From Bugula neritina (taxonomy: Eukaryota > Bryozoa > Gymnolaemata > Cheilostomatida > Bugulidae), in contig OZ037765.1 of assembly GCA_964035545.1 (NCBI GenBank), forward strand, positions 25,414,504 through 25,478,503: DNA of 64,000 nt. Direction: 5' to 3'. Made by a program: the position numbers and the translations under genes. Positions 53,141 through 64,000 of this stretch are shown one piece after another; the first letter of the stretch is position 1; the number at the start of each line of letters is the position of its first letter. The notes under the pieces are model-generated. The model made no database searches, was not told where the DNA came from, and saw only the letters and a list, made by a program, of their open reading frames with translations.

Positions 53141-55049
53141 ACTTCTGAAGATTTATAGCAATGGTAGATTATCAATCTGTTTCCTGTTACCAGCAAGCTT
53201 CAAATGGCAGAATATTGATACAATTTTACAGAAAAAAAATTGTATTTAATTATAAGCATAATGATTCTAAATTTCAAAGCCTTAGGAACTGAGAAAGGGA
53301 ACCCCTCAAATAGTTTTCCATTCATAACAAGAAACCCCTCAAACTTTAGCTTGTAATTTTAGACTATAAATTCTTACTATGATTTGTAAGTGAAATGTAT
53401 TTCTATGATAGTTGTCCATTGTTTTAAAGCAATTTGGTACCTTCAAAGACTATTGCCCAGATAGAGTGCTAGTCATTATTATAACACAATATGTGCTATT
53501 TGGAACTCTGCACCTGGAAATATGTAACAACATGTTGTGAATTCACTAAGGTGATACTTCTGTTTCACACAAATTTGCCTTATAATTTATATTATTTGTA
53601 ATTTGGCCTAAGAAGTTCGAAGAAAAGGTGGAAATATATAAAAAATTACTTTCAGTTTGCTAAGAAATTAATTTATAGAACGTTCTATACTTTTCCTAAT
53701 GAACCAACCAATGAAGGCTTAAATATTTTGGTTTCATCCCACTTAGACGATTTTTTTTATTTTGGTACAATATATATAATAATATACAAATATAACCATT
53801 TGCTAAACATGAAATAAGCTACCAAGCCAGCTATTTGCTTTAACTCAATACTAATTTAGCTACAGTTTATTTTATTTAGAATAACATAATAACAGAATAA
53901 AATGCACAAATGCATTTCATGGTATATCACATACTGCTATTTTACAACTTTTTTCTTATTATATTTTGCCTATCTTTTACCTTTAAGTTTAAGGTTTGTG
54001 CAAGATGGCTTCTTATAGAAGCATTGTTACTGCAAGTGGCTTGCTGGTAGCTTCTTTGCTTTCTATTATTAAATAATAGCATAAAATACATATATTACAC
54101 TAAACTCTATAAATATCGTCTAAGTGAGAAGCATCCATGTGGGATGACACCAATATTTTATCTCAAAGTGTAGGCTCACCGGCAATAAACATGAAGTGTT
54201 AGGTGTAGAAGATACCTAGACCATTATCTACGTTACTACATAATTCTGTAAGTTGATAGGTTCTACAATTGAAAGTTAGCTTCATGGTTACTTTAACTGT
54301 AATTAGGCTAGTAGAAGCTCAACACCAATGGAAATTAGAAAATGAGTTGCATGTAAGGCTAAATAATATATAAATGTTAAATAAGTTAGATTCCAAAAGT
54401 CATATTTATTGCATTTGTATAGAAAATAGGATGAAAAAATAATTAGGATATCAAGGATATCAAAACCCCCCAAAAAGAGCAATAACAGTATAAAATACAA
54501 TCACAAAAAATAACAGAATACATCAAATTAATCACAATTCCCTAAGCAATATCATAGTGCTGTATAAAAGAATGTACCGTAAAGCAGTAAAATAAAAAAG
54601 TATAGAAGCAACTTTTCGTCAATACATTTGGTAATCGTTTGCATAGGATATGAATATATGAACATTTCCCAGAGCAGAAAAGCAAATAATTCCTGATCAA
54701 AAATAACTATGCATATAACAAATGCATGATACTAAACCCAGGTAGTACCTGAGAGGGTAAAAATATAACTAGCGCTTATGATTGCTTGCAAAATTAAACT
54801 TTTAATCTAGAAAACTCCTCTAAAAGTTATCTTGGGAAAAAAAGTTTACAAATGTATCAATGAATAATATACATCGGTGGACCTTATCTTCTACAAATAC
54901 ATATATATTAAGGTTCGCTAGGACAAAAAAATACATCTTAATTAAGGTGGGGCTATAATGAACCTACTTCTACATTAGCTATAACACTCGAACTTTTAGC
55001 CTACAAAGAAACGAGCTGTTTGAAGTCAACTGTCACTGGAAGCCCGCAA
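53141..55049. other. Spacer between the homeobox gene and the PDZ-Death gene
   Basis: No coding exon recognised. It holds a MITE-like element (53720-54162) and presumably the homeobox promoter and the 3'UTR of the gene at 55050. Confidence 0.5.
53720..54162. mobile_element. MITE-like foldback element
   Basis: The left end (AAATATTTTGGTTTCATCCC, then CACTTAGACGAT) is repeated in inverse at the right end (ATCGTCTAAGTG ... GGGATGACACCAATATTT). A 13-base insertion interrupts the right arm. Weaker inverted similarity continues for about 100 bp inward, including AAGCTACC...AAGCC. The centre is AT-rich and noncoding. Confidence 0.45.
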
Positions 55050-58000
55050 TCACCGAGACATTTGAACAAGTTCTAAGTCTATCCACTCAGTAATGTCATG
55101 CACCACATCTATTCTCTCCATTTCATTCTCATTAAGGCTCAACAATAAATGCTTAATAGCATATCCTTGATGTGATAGCTCAAATAACAAACAGTACGTA
55201 GGGCTTTCTTGTTTGCCTAGCTCATCAATGTCTCTCTGGGAAAAATTCCTCTCTTCTGTAAAAAAAACTTGATGGTAAAGGATCACTGATTTAAGGCAAA
55301 CTTATAGGGCAGGAGAGGCAAAAACCACAAGCATTACAAGTTATGATGCAATCAATTCCCTTTTGCAATCCTAACAAAGCCAAGCTATAGAAAAGCTTAT
55401 CATAGATTGAACTGAAGTTCAAATCCCACTTTGTCCATGGCTTGTATAAGATAATAAACTGATAGCTTTCACCAAGTGTTTGTGATTATAGTGATCCTGG
55501 TGATCAGCAAATTTTACTTCACAACTTTATTTGACTTACCGCGGACATAAGGAATAAAAAATAATCAAATTTCAATAGAGAAAAACTTAACAATAAATGC
55601 TTTATTTACTGGTGAAATCTACTATACAATACACATATCCTTATGCAGAGGTCAAAATATATTTTAATAGGCATTGAATAAAAATTGGCTTATAAAAAAG
55701 CATTTAAATGTAAATTATTCATAAATGATATGCAAGAACCTACTTGCTAGTCCAATCCAGTTTCTGCCCAGAATATTGTCACAATCCAACACTTCAAGAA
55801 TCTTCTTGGGGATTGTGTAAGCAGGTCTGTTCAGAATTTCTTCTCTTCTTGCATTGCTGTCTGGTGTATTGCTACAGACACCTTGCCAAACGTAGTCTGT
55901 TACTGACTCAGTTTTCTCTAAGCTGATGGACAATAATAACAAGTAACTTCAGTTTACCCTAATAAATATATGTGTGGTGAAAATGCCAAAGCTAAAATTT
56001 TCCGTAACACGTGCATTGTAAAGGGTCTTAATTGGAGTGTTTTTAAAATAGCCAATAACTTAGATGAGCCAAAAATGTTCTACTTTTATACTAAATTAGG
56101 AAAAAATTTAGTTACTAAAATATGCAATTAATTTTACCTTTATTCAACAAGCACGCAGCTGCCTATAATAAATACTCACTACTTAGAGTCTGAAAACTAG
56201 CATTAGTCAAAGTAAAAAGAAGCCTTATTCTGATACAAAACTTACATCACTATTGTAATTATCCTTAAACTATTGTTCAGATCACAGGCTATTTAGAATA
56301 ATCCTTTATCTATAGTTTAAACTAAGATCTAAAATTAAAGGCCTCGGTGAATAAAAGTTTTATTTTGCTGTGAAAAATTACAAGTGCACACTAAACAACA
56401 CACACTAGCAATAGAAAACTTAGAGCGCATTTATGACAGTTGTAAAAGAAAATAAAGTGACAATTTGCTAAATAATATGATGAGTGGTTATATCTAGTAG
56501 GAATAAACTCATCTCAATTCTGGGAAAGTATACTATCAAATTGCTCTGAACAAATTGAAAAACAAGTCACAAATAAATTGAACATAACAAATATGCAAAC
56601 TAACTTGACACCAGAGCAGGATAGAACAGGGGCCTGGTCCAGAATATTGATGGCATGGAAAGGTCTCTCTACACAGGAGTCTCCTAGGGGACATGGAGGG
56701 CCAAATACTGTCTGATGCGGTCTCTTGAAACTCTTGTTGAAGTGATTTATTAGGTCAACCAGATTTTTCACAAATACCCTCTTCGATGTCTTTTCACTGT
56801 TCAAACTAAAGATAACTACTAAGTTAACAACACTGGTGGGAAGTCAGAGTGTTGCAATAACTTGATCAGCTCTATGTATTTCAACTGTCAATATTTCGAC
56901 TCTAACCATTAAAGCAAAAAGTTTGTATATAAGACATTGTTGCATAGGAAATGCTAGCAAAGTAAGTCATGAAACGAAATACCAACTAACCTAATAAGAA
57001 AGAAGCTGAGTGAATGATCTGCTGCGGGTATTGGAACACACTTCAACTGGCTCCATTTTGTGTTGACAGTGCGAAGTACGCAAACATCACAGTCAAACAG
57101 ATCAAACCTACCAACACTTGAGTGGTAGTTAATGTTACTAGTTCTAGCTTTTAGACTGAGCTCATTGAGAAATGCTGTGATGAACAGGAGACACCGGTTC
57201 CCTTTGTATGACATAATGAGGTTTGGAGTCATGTCTACGGCTGGCAAGGCAACTGGAACCGAAGGCCCATCACCTTGCTGGAACTTGGAGATGAGAGGAA
57301 ACTGAAACTGATCTACAATTATAATGACATGCCTGCTACAAACTAAGAACATGGCGCTACAAACTAAGAACATGGGGTGTATCTAACCTTATTTTCTGTA
57401 GTTATTGTAAGGATTGAAATACCATTGCTATTGGTAGGTAGCACCACGTGCAACTCTCTCATTATGCTAATGATTTTCTCCGAGGCTACGCAGTTCAATA
57501 CTCTTTTCAAGTTGGCGTCGGAGACCGTGCCTTGCTCCACTTGTGAGTATTGACCCACGGACAATGTATACAGAGCATCACATATTCTGTGAGGGTGAAT
57601 GAGCAAGGAGTGTCTGATGGTGGCACACGATTTACCAATTGACTTGCTGTAGGACAGGTCTGGAATCAGTAAATTACACGCAGACATTAACAATAAAGTA
57701 TCATACTTTTTTGTGCAGAAGATTTCAAATAATAAACAAGAATTATGTCAACTTTATGAATACAAACTTATTAATCATAAACTCAATGCATGCCACCATA
57801 AAAGAAGAAAAATTTAAAGGTCCACAATTAAGTTCTTAGTCAATTATTCAACAAATAGTTTTTGACTTCATGACAGTAATAAAAAATTAAAATACCTGAC
57901 ACGTAGGCTAGCCCAGCATTATGTAAGTATTGCAGGGTACCAGAGAACATTATTTCAAAGTTGGATTGATCCACCTCAAATCCATCATTTAATGCTCGGA

Positions 58001-61000
58001 GTTGCTCTTCTATGTCATTTGTCTCAATAAATCGAAACCCTTCCTTGTTGTTTTTCTGCGACAGCATTACTGCGATGTATGGATATACAGACACGGGTGC
58101 AGTTTTCAGGACGTTCTCAGACAAGTTTTTCAACTCTCCAAGCAGCCTAGAACGAATGGCAGCTATCTCAGAGCACAAAGCAAATGGATACTGATTGGGG
58201 GAGGTGAGCACCAGTCGATTTTGATGAGGTCTGATTATCTTGTTGATTTTAGATATTAGTGCAGCATCAGGCCCTTGGCCAACATTTGAGAGGACCAACA
58301 AGACTTTACCATCCAATGAAATGCTGTTGGTTTGATTCGCTGATCGCGTGTAGGTGTGAATCTCATCAAGTAAGTTGGAGAGTTTGAGCTCCAACTCTCG
58401 GCTGCAACTAAATGCTTGAGCATCAATCACTATCACATTCATAGAATGCTTACAGAAAATTAGAGGTGAAAGCCATGGATTCAGTAGTTCAGTGTTTGGG
58501 CCTGTAAGCGATAAAATTTCTAGGTGCATTCTGTGAGAAATCCTATCAAACTCTGTCAGGTTTGAAAATCTTCGCAAACTGCCAAAACTAAGAGGGCCAT
58601 CCGAAACATGATCGGGCATGTTGAGCAGAAATTCTCTACTTTCACCTTGTATTGCTGCTTTCTCAAAAATCCTCTCTACTGTTTCGTGCATCTCATAGCT
58701 GCAAGTCACTCCATCAATTGGAGAACTGTTACTACAGTCAGCTGGCAGAAACATGCTTTCTGTTTCAGAAAAACAAGCATGGACATGGCATTCATTTACA
58801 ACGCCACCGTATGGACAAGATGATCTAGTTATGTTCTCAAATATCTGCAAACGTAACTGATCTGCATGATTGGTAGCATGTTTACCAATTCCGTGGAAAA
58901 TAATTCGATAACGACACAAGCGTTCCATGATTTTAACTTGAATACTGGTTCGGGTTTTATGAAGCATTTCTGTGCCTTTCCTTAAAAATTCTGGAGAAGA
59001 TGTTGATTGCCCATGGGTGCTCAGGGGATCTGGTTCCACCAATGAAAACATATCACTTGAATTGTAGGATTGAACAATACTAGGGCGAACTGTGTTGATT
59101 GAAAATGTTCGCTCAAACCTGTTGTTTGTCAATTTTGCTGTTGGTTTTTTTATGGTAAAAGTAATGGGTTGATCTTTGCGTTGGGTTAGTAAATTCTTGA
59201 ACCATACTGTAAACTAAAAAAAACATATATAATATAAGTTGATTACTTAATTGAATTTGAGCTACATGTTGATAGATGAAAAAATAGGATGCAAACAGTT
59301 GGACTTGACCGAACTTAGCGGTGTAGAGTGAGCCCTTACCACTACAATACAAGATCAAACTGAAATAAAACGATTTAAATGTGATTATTAAGCTTGCAGT
59401 TACATTCATTTCGATTAAAAATATTTAGCTGCTTTTAGTCAGACTTAAACTTTGACTGATCGAAAACAATTAAACATATTTAAAATTGTAAATTAATACA
59501 TCCAGATAGATATAAAGTGAAACTAAAAAAATTTGTGAATATTTTGACTTGTTTTCTTCAAAAAGACTAGTTTGGCAGTAGGTTGCAAACTACAAAATGG
59601 CATCTAATGAAGTATGCAACTTTCGAAAGTGACAGGCAATCTTCAAATAAAAATGTTAATAGTACTGCAGAAGCTCTACATATTTAACAAAATAACAAAA
59701 CTGATACACAGTATATTAACAGAACTTCACTTTAGTCAATATTTTAAATGCCTACAAAAAATCAGCCCATAAAAAGAAATTAATATACTTTGGCAGAATA
59801 ATTTACAATATTCTGGTGCTTAGGTTGACTATATCAGTACTTGATTAGGATTTTCCTATATTTACCAACAATTTCCAAATAAAACAATTAGATTTTTGTT
59901 ATAAAAACAACCGGTGTTAGAAAGTTGATAAGAAAAGTGTATCTGAAATGATGCATATAGAATGCAAGGGCACTCACTCCAGATGGTGGTTCAAAGGGTA
60001 CTGGCCTGTCATCTATAGATATTAGCCAATCACCAGGCTCTAAGACTTGCTGAAGTGGATCTATGGAGGCAGAGTGGTAGATCTCCTTTACCATAACCCA
60101 TTTTTTCTACATCAACATACAATAAAATGATATGAAAAAGCATAGATAAGATAGAGAGGACAACTCATCAAACTAATTGGTGCAAAAAATGTTAACATAA
60201 AGAGATTTACGCCTTATAAAAACTACATCCATCAAATACTCAGGGTGTTATCATTAGAACCAGGGGTACATAAATCTAACCAGCATCAAGTATGAAAACA
60301 ACATCAGCTTATTAGTTGAAAAAAATAGGCCAAGTAAAGCAGTATGACTAGAACCATATAATTGTATGAATGCGCTGGGTCAAGTAAATTCAACTGAAAA
60401 AAAAACAAATATTTAAAATCCATCAGTATATAAGAACCATATTTTGACTAATTAGGGTATAGAACTGTATTTGTTGGAATATTGAATCTTATATAATAGA
60501 CAGGGGCAACTCTTTACTTGCATGCCTTCAGTGCATTGCATATAGCTAATTTCCTAAATATATCTAGGAACCTCAAGGTAAATTTCTTCAGCATAGAAAT
60601 GTAAAAATAGAGATGACCAGCTATTAAAACAATGATCTAATAATATATATGTTATGATTAAACTTACATGATGTTGAGCATTTGACTTCTTCTTTTTGAA
60701 CTTGACAGAATTGATAATTAGAGAGGCTGCCTGATAATGAACTTGCATCTCATTTGACCAGATAATGCACACAGGTTTATCTAAAGCTGATGCAACTAGC
60801 TCGCTATACTCTTGGCCAGAGTTAAGTCTAGGAGCAGCTACAGAAAAGCAGAAAAATCCTAAAACTATTTTTCCATAATGACAACGATCTACATCAATTT
60901 GTTTTGAAATTGGAGAAAAAAATTGCTTTATCATAATCATTTACAAATACATGTGCAATAAGTTACCATAACTATCACCGAAAGTTAATAGGCTAAGGTC

Positions 61001-62320
61001 GAGAGAGCCTGTGGAGCTTGGTATAGATGAGATTTCCCCAAGTGACTCTGCTGTTGCATATTTAGTAACTTCTAAATTCCAAGTGCTGAGAGAATGCGCT
61101 TTTGGGCTGTTACAGTAAATCTCTAAAGATGATGTAACACCGTTTACAGCCAGAAGAATGTCACCAACTTGCAAGCCTAGATTAAGATTCGTACCCGAGG
61201 CATTCGTAATTTGATACTAAAATATAAAACACTTGTTTTATAACTTAATTAAATTTTTCTTGCAAAATTTTGAAACAAAGAAATCAGATGCAAGGCTTTA
61301 TATATATACACACATACACACACACAGAGATAGATAAGTAAAAAAAGTGTTCGGAAGACAATAGCTGGTCTGACAAAAAAACTAGGTTTCAAAAAGTCCA
61401 AAATAAAATGCAACAATAGTCTATAAAATCTTAGCCTGCCAATTGTTAATTTAAGATTTTCAGGCTGCAAAAATGCTAAAAACCACTTTTTTACCCATAT
61501 TAAGCTTTGCTTAAATCACATCTGAACTAAAAAACAACTGCTTATGACATGGTGACTAACACAAAATTTAACCACTGAACTCAGATGAGTTGATGGTGGC
61601 ACAAAATCACAGAGTATTTTTCAACTTTCACGACCAAATGCAGGCATTACGATACAAAGAAGCACTTGTTTGACCAATTTCTGCAAGATCTGTAGCTATT
61701 TTTGCATAAACATGACATTTTATCACAAAAAAAGTAAATTTCAAAGCAAAAAATCTGCTAACTCCATTCTGCCTCTTTTCTTATTCATTCTAATAACCAC
61801 ATCTAATATGAAAATATAATGATGTAAATGGGTAATATGTAATGCGATTGATTATATCTAAAACACGACCTCAGACCAATAAACTATTACTGAGATAATA
61901 ATTTAAATTGTATAAGCTCAATTCTTTTGAATCTTCAAACACTGAGGCACTCTTCTAGCAAAACCAATAATTAGCGCACACGTTCTTTATAATTACAATC
62001 ACAAATACAGGTATTCAATTAAACAAATACCTTATGTGATTAACTGAAAATATGACAATTTGTGTTTTAAATGTTCAATAAGAACCAGAGAAAAAGTTAA
62101 TAATATTTTGTACTAAAAAGTTTCACACAGTATTTGCATCTCTAAACTAAAACTTTATCACAAACAATAATATACATGTGCAGCTGTTGGTTTAGCAAGT
62201 TATTGAAAATACACTTACTGTGCCATTTTCTAGTTTTTGAAATGAAAGCCCAAATCGATCATTTTCCTTAGGAATACATATCTTATGAACGCCAGTTGGA
62301 GAAGGTGTATTGGTCGCCAT
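55050..62320 (-). CDS. PDZ-PDZ / Roc-like / COR-like / Death-domain protein
   Basis: Exons in transcript order: 62320-62219, 61216-60967, 60837-60668, 60106-59978, 59213-57896, 57659-57388, 57301-56991, 56805-56605, 55922-55744, 55255-55050; all phases agree and give 1045 aa. The start is the first ATG of a fresh frame. PDZ1 (about 10-160) has RFGLSF as its binding loop and GLQVGDILLAVNGV, with a long insert. PDZ2 (about 170-245) has LEPGDWLISIDDRPV. From about 316 to 560 a Roc-like fold is suggested by alternating strands and helices (YRIIFHGIGK, VIVIDAQAF, KVLLVLSNVG), but no intact P-loop, DxxG or NKxD motif is present. From about 590 a COR-like region contains LQYLHNAGLAYV and IISIMRELHVVLP. 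The C-terminus (about 957-1036) is a Death domain: LGRNWIGLAKERNFSQRDID and IDVVHDITEW. A scaffold in Death-domain signalling is inferred. Roc/COR assignment is tentative; PDZ and Death are firmer. Confidence 0.8.
61301..61335. repeat. TA/CA microsatellite in PDZ-Death gene intron
   Basis: A TATATATACACACATACACACACACA run in the first intron of the minus-strand gene. Confidence 0.8.
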
Positions 62321-64000
62321 GGAGGGTCACACTGATCAAATGATTGACTATAAGTGAAGGAGAGTCATTACCAGCTCTGTTGATTAAAGCTATAAATATA
62401 AAGTGAGTCAACAAGCATATGGAAGAAAATAATTTGTAGAAAATTCAGCAAAAACCAAGACAGTAGCAACCAATCAATAAGAACCAAAGTTATTGTAAAA
62501 AAAAAGTACATAAAAAAAGCTCCAAATTTGAAAATGTGAGTGTCGGCCACATGATTGAAATAAAATAAGCAAGCTTTGATGTTAGTTTAAGAAAATTTTT
62601 AAATATTAATCAAAGTTTACATAGTAGTTAAATTGAACCAGGCACCCATACAAATACCTAGTATTTATGTGGATAATTCAACTGCTTAAAAAGTAAAAGT
62701 TATTTAATTTCATGATAATCATATCTACATTGACACTGTCTATATTACAATAAATATTGATACTCCCTTATCAAAATAATGTACCCAGTACCAATCATTC
62801 ACACCTTTCTTTAGCTCAGAGTCAGTTTTAATAAGAGTTACTAACTGCTTATGCTGACTAGGAACTGAGTGTCACGGTCAGAATTAGTTTAGCATGATTC
62901 ACACGAAGCTTATTGACATTAAACTATAATAGCAAAAATCAAAGAATTACAATTCAATTACCACATTTCCAAAAATAGTTATTATTATACAGATTATCAA
63001 AATAACAATAGCAATAAACTTAAATCAAGATGTGAATAATAAACTAAAATATGAATGTCATAATACTAACTATTATAATTATATTACTAATGCTAATAGC
63101 AATATTAAATTTAATACCTAACATAAACACCATTTTCAGGTTTTGTCATAACTCATATAAAAACAAGAAACTATCATTATCATATGGCGATTATCATAAT
63201 CAATGGAATACTTAATGTTTTAGAATTTTACATTTCAGTCGAATTTAAATTATCAATATGAATATGAATATTCATATTGGGCATGCTTACAGGGCATAAA
63301 CTGATAAAGAGAATTGGCTACATGAGTGCTGAAGGCAAGATGAAGAGAAAAAGAAAACCCAAAAACACCAGACTCAGCGTATGGATACCATAACTATAAT
63401 TCTAACTAAGATGAAGATTAGAAATAAATATTCATTATTCATATAAATGCGTAGAAATTGAATAGCATTACTATTAGTATAATTAGTATGACTATTACTG
63501 TAACTGAGTATAAATATTACTATTAGTACTACTACTAGGCTATTAGTATTAGTAGTACTATCAGTATCACTATCAGTAGAAGTATAAGTATTACTATTAG
63601 TATTACTATTACTAATAGCAATACTAATAGTAATAGTATTACTATTACAGTATTAGTACCAGTGACCTGAGACCGAGGACAGAGACCGTTAAGTTTGAAC
63701 TGGATTCTCTATATAAATGTTTTAGTTTGTTAAGTTTTATCCTGAACTTTGAAGCTGCAAAAATATTAATATCAAATTTAATATCAATATGGTTATCTTT
63801 ACCATTATATTTATTAAGATCTGATAAGTGATTATTAATATTTATATTAGGACATTGATAGGTACGTAGATTTTCAGGAAAACACTAACAGCAACTTATT
63901 GGATACGCAAAAATAAAGTAGCTGGATTTAAAATTAGTTTTACTGGGTGAACTATATGTGACCTCCCACCACAAAACAGGGAACGTTGGTCAGTTTTTCA
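62321..64000. other. 5' flank of the PDZ-Death gene
   Basis: No coding exon recognised on either strand. AT-rich, with a degenerate trinucleotide-like TACTATTAGTA region at about 63465-63660. The promoter of the gene starting at 62320 should lie here; no element is identifiable by eye. Confidence 0.5.
63465..63660. repeat. Degenerate TATTAGTATTAC repeat
   Basis: Runs of ATTACTATTAGTA-like units on the plus strand, with an inverted-looking half (AATAGTAATAGTATTAC) in its second part. Confidence 0.7.

Overview
The window is AT-rich animal nuclear DNA. Every recognisable gene is split into exons by canonical GT-AG introns of about 60 bp to 2.3 kb. Linked troponin I and troponin T genes make it bilaterian. 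The long Glu/Arg-rich N-terminal extension of troponin I recalls molluscan (lophotrochozoan) forms, but the exact lineage is a guess. There are no operons, CRISPR arrays or other prokaryotic features. All gene models were joined by hand from homology, reading-frame phase and splice consensus, without transcripts.

Left part, plus strand: a terminal exon of an unidentified coiled-coil protein (1-139); an 11-exon SLC7-family amino-acid transporter light chain (2822-10348, 509 aa); a troponin I gene (5' noncoding exon near 11.6 kb, coding 12681-20490); and a troponin T gene (23547-31907). TnI carries two pairs of duplicated exons whose phases enforce mutually exclusive choice. TnT carries two small Gly-rich cassettes and two alternative C-termini. 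Together they would give a combinatorial set of thin-filament regulators from one 20-kb locus.

Right part, minus strand: two tandem polycystin-2 (PKD2/TRPP) genes, A (32516-38745, 862 aa) and B (40661-47454, about 860 aa). Exon boundaries are shared almost throughout. Both keep the TOP-domain cysteines, the LGD selectivity filter, two canonical EF-hands and the C-terminal coiled coil. A has diverged in its linker and uses one GC-AG intron. B has two alternative S1 exons. Next come a divergent homeobox gene (50490-53140, 286 aa) and a 10-exon gene (55050-62320, 1045 aa). The latter encodes two PDZ domains, a Roc-like region without recognisable GTPase motifs, a COR-like region and a Death domain. 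I regard this architecture as the most novel item in the window.

Introns and spacers hold many short-period minisatellites (about 12, 13, 15, 16 and 17 bp), long TA tracts, a tRNA-derived SINE and two MITE-like inverted-repeat elements.
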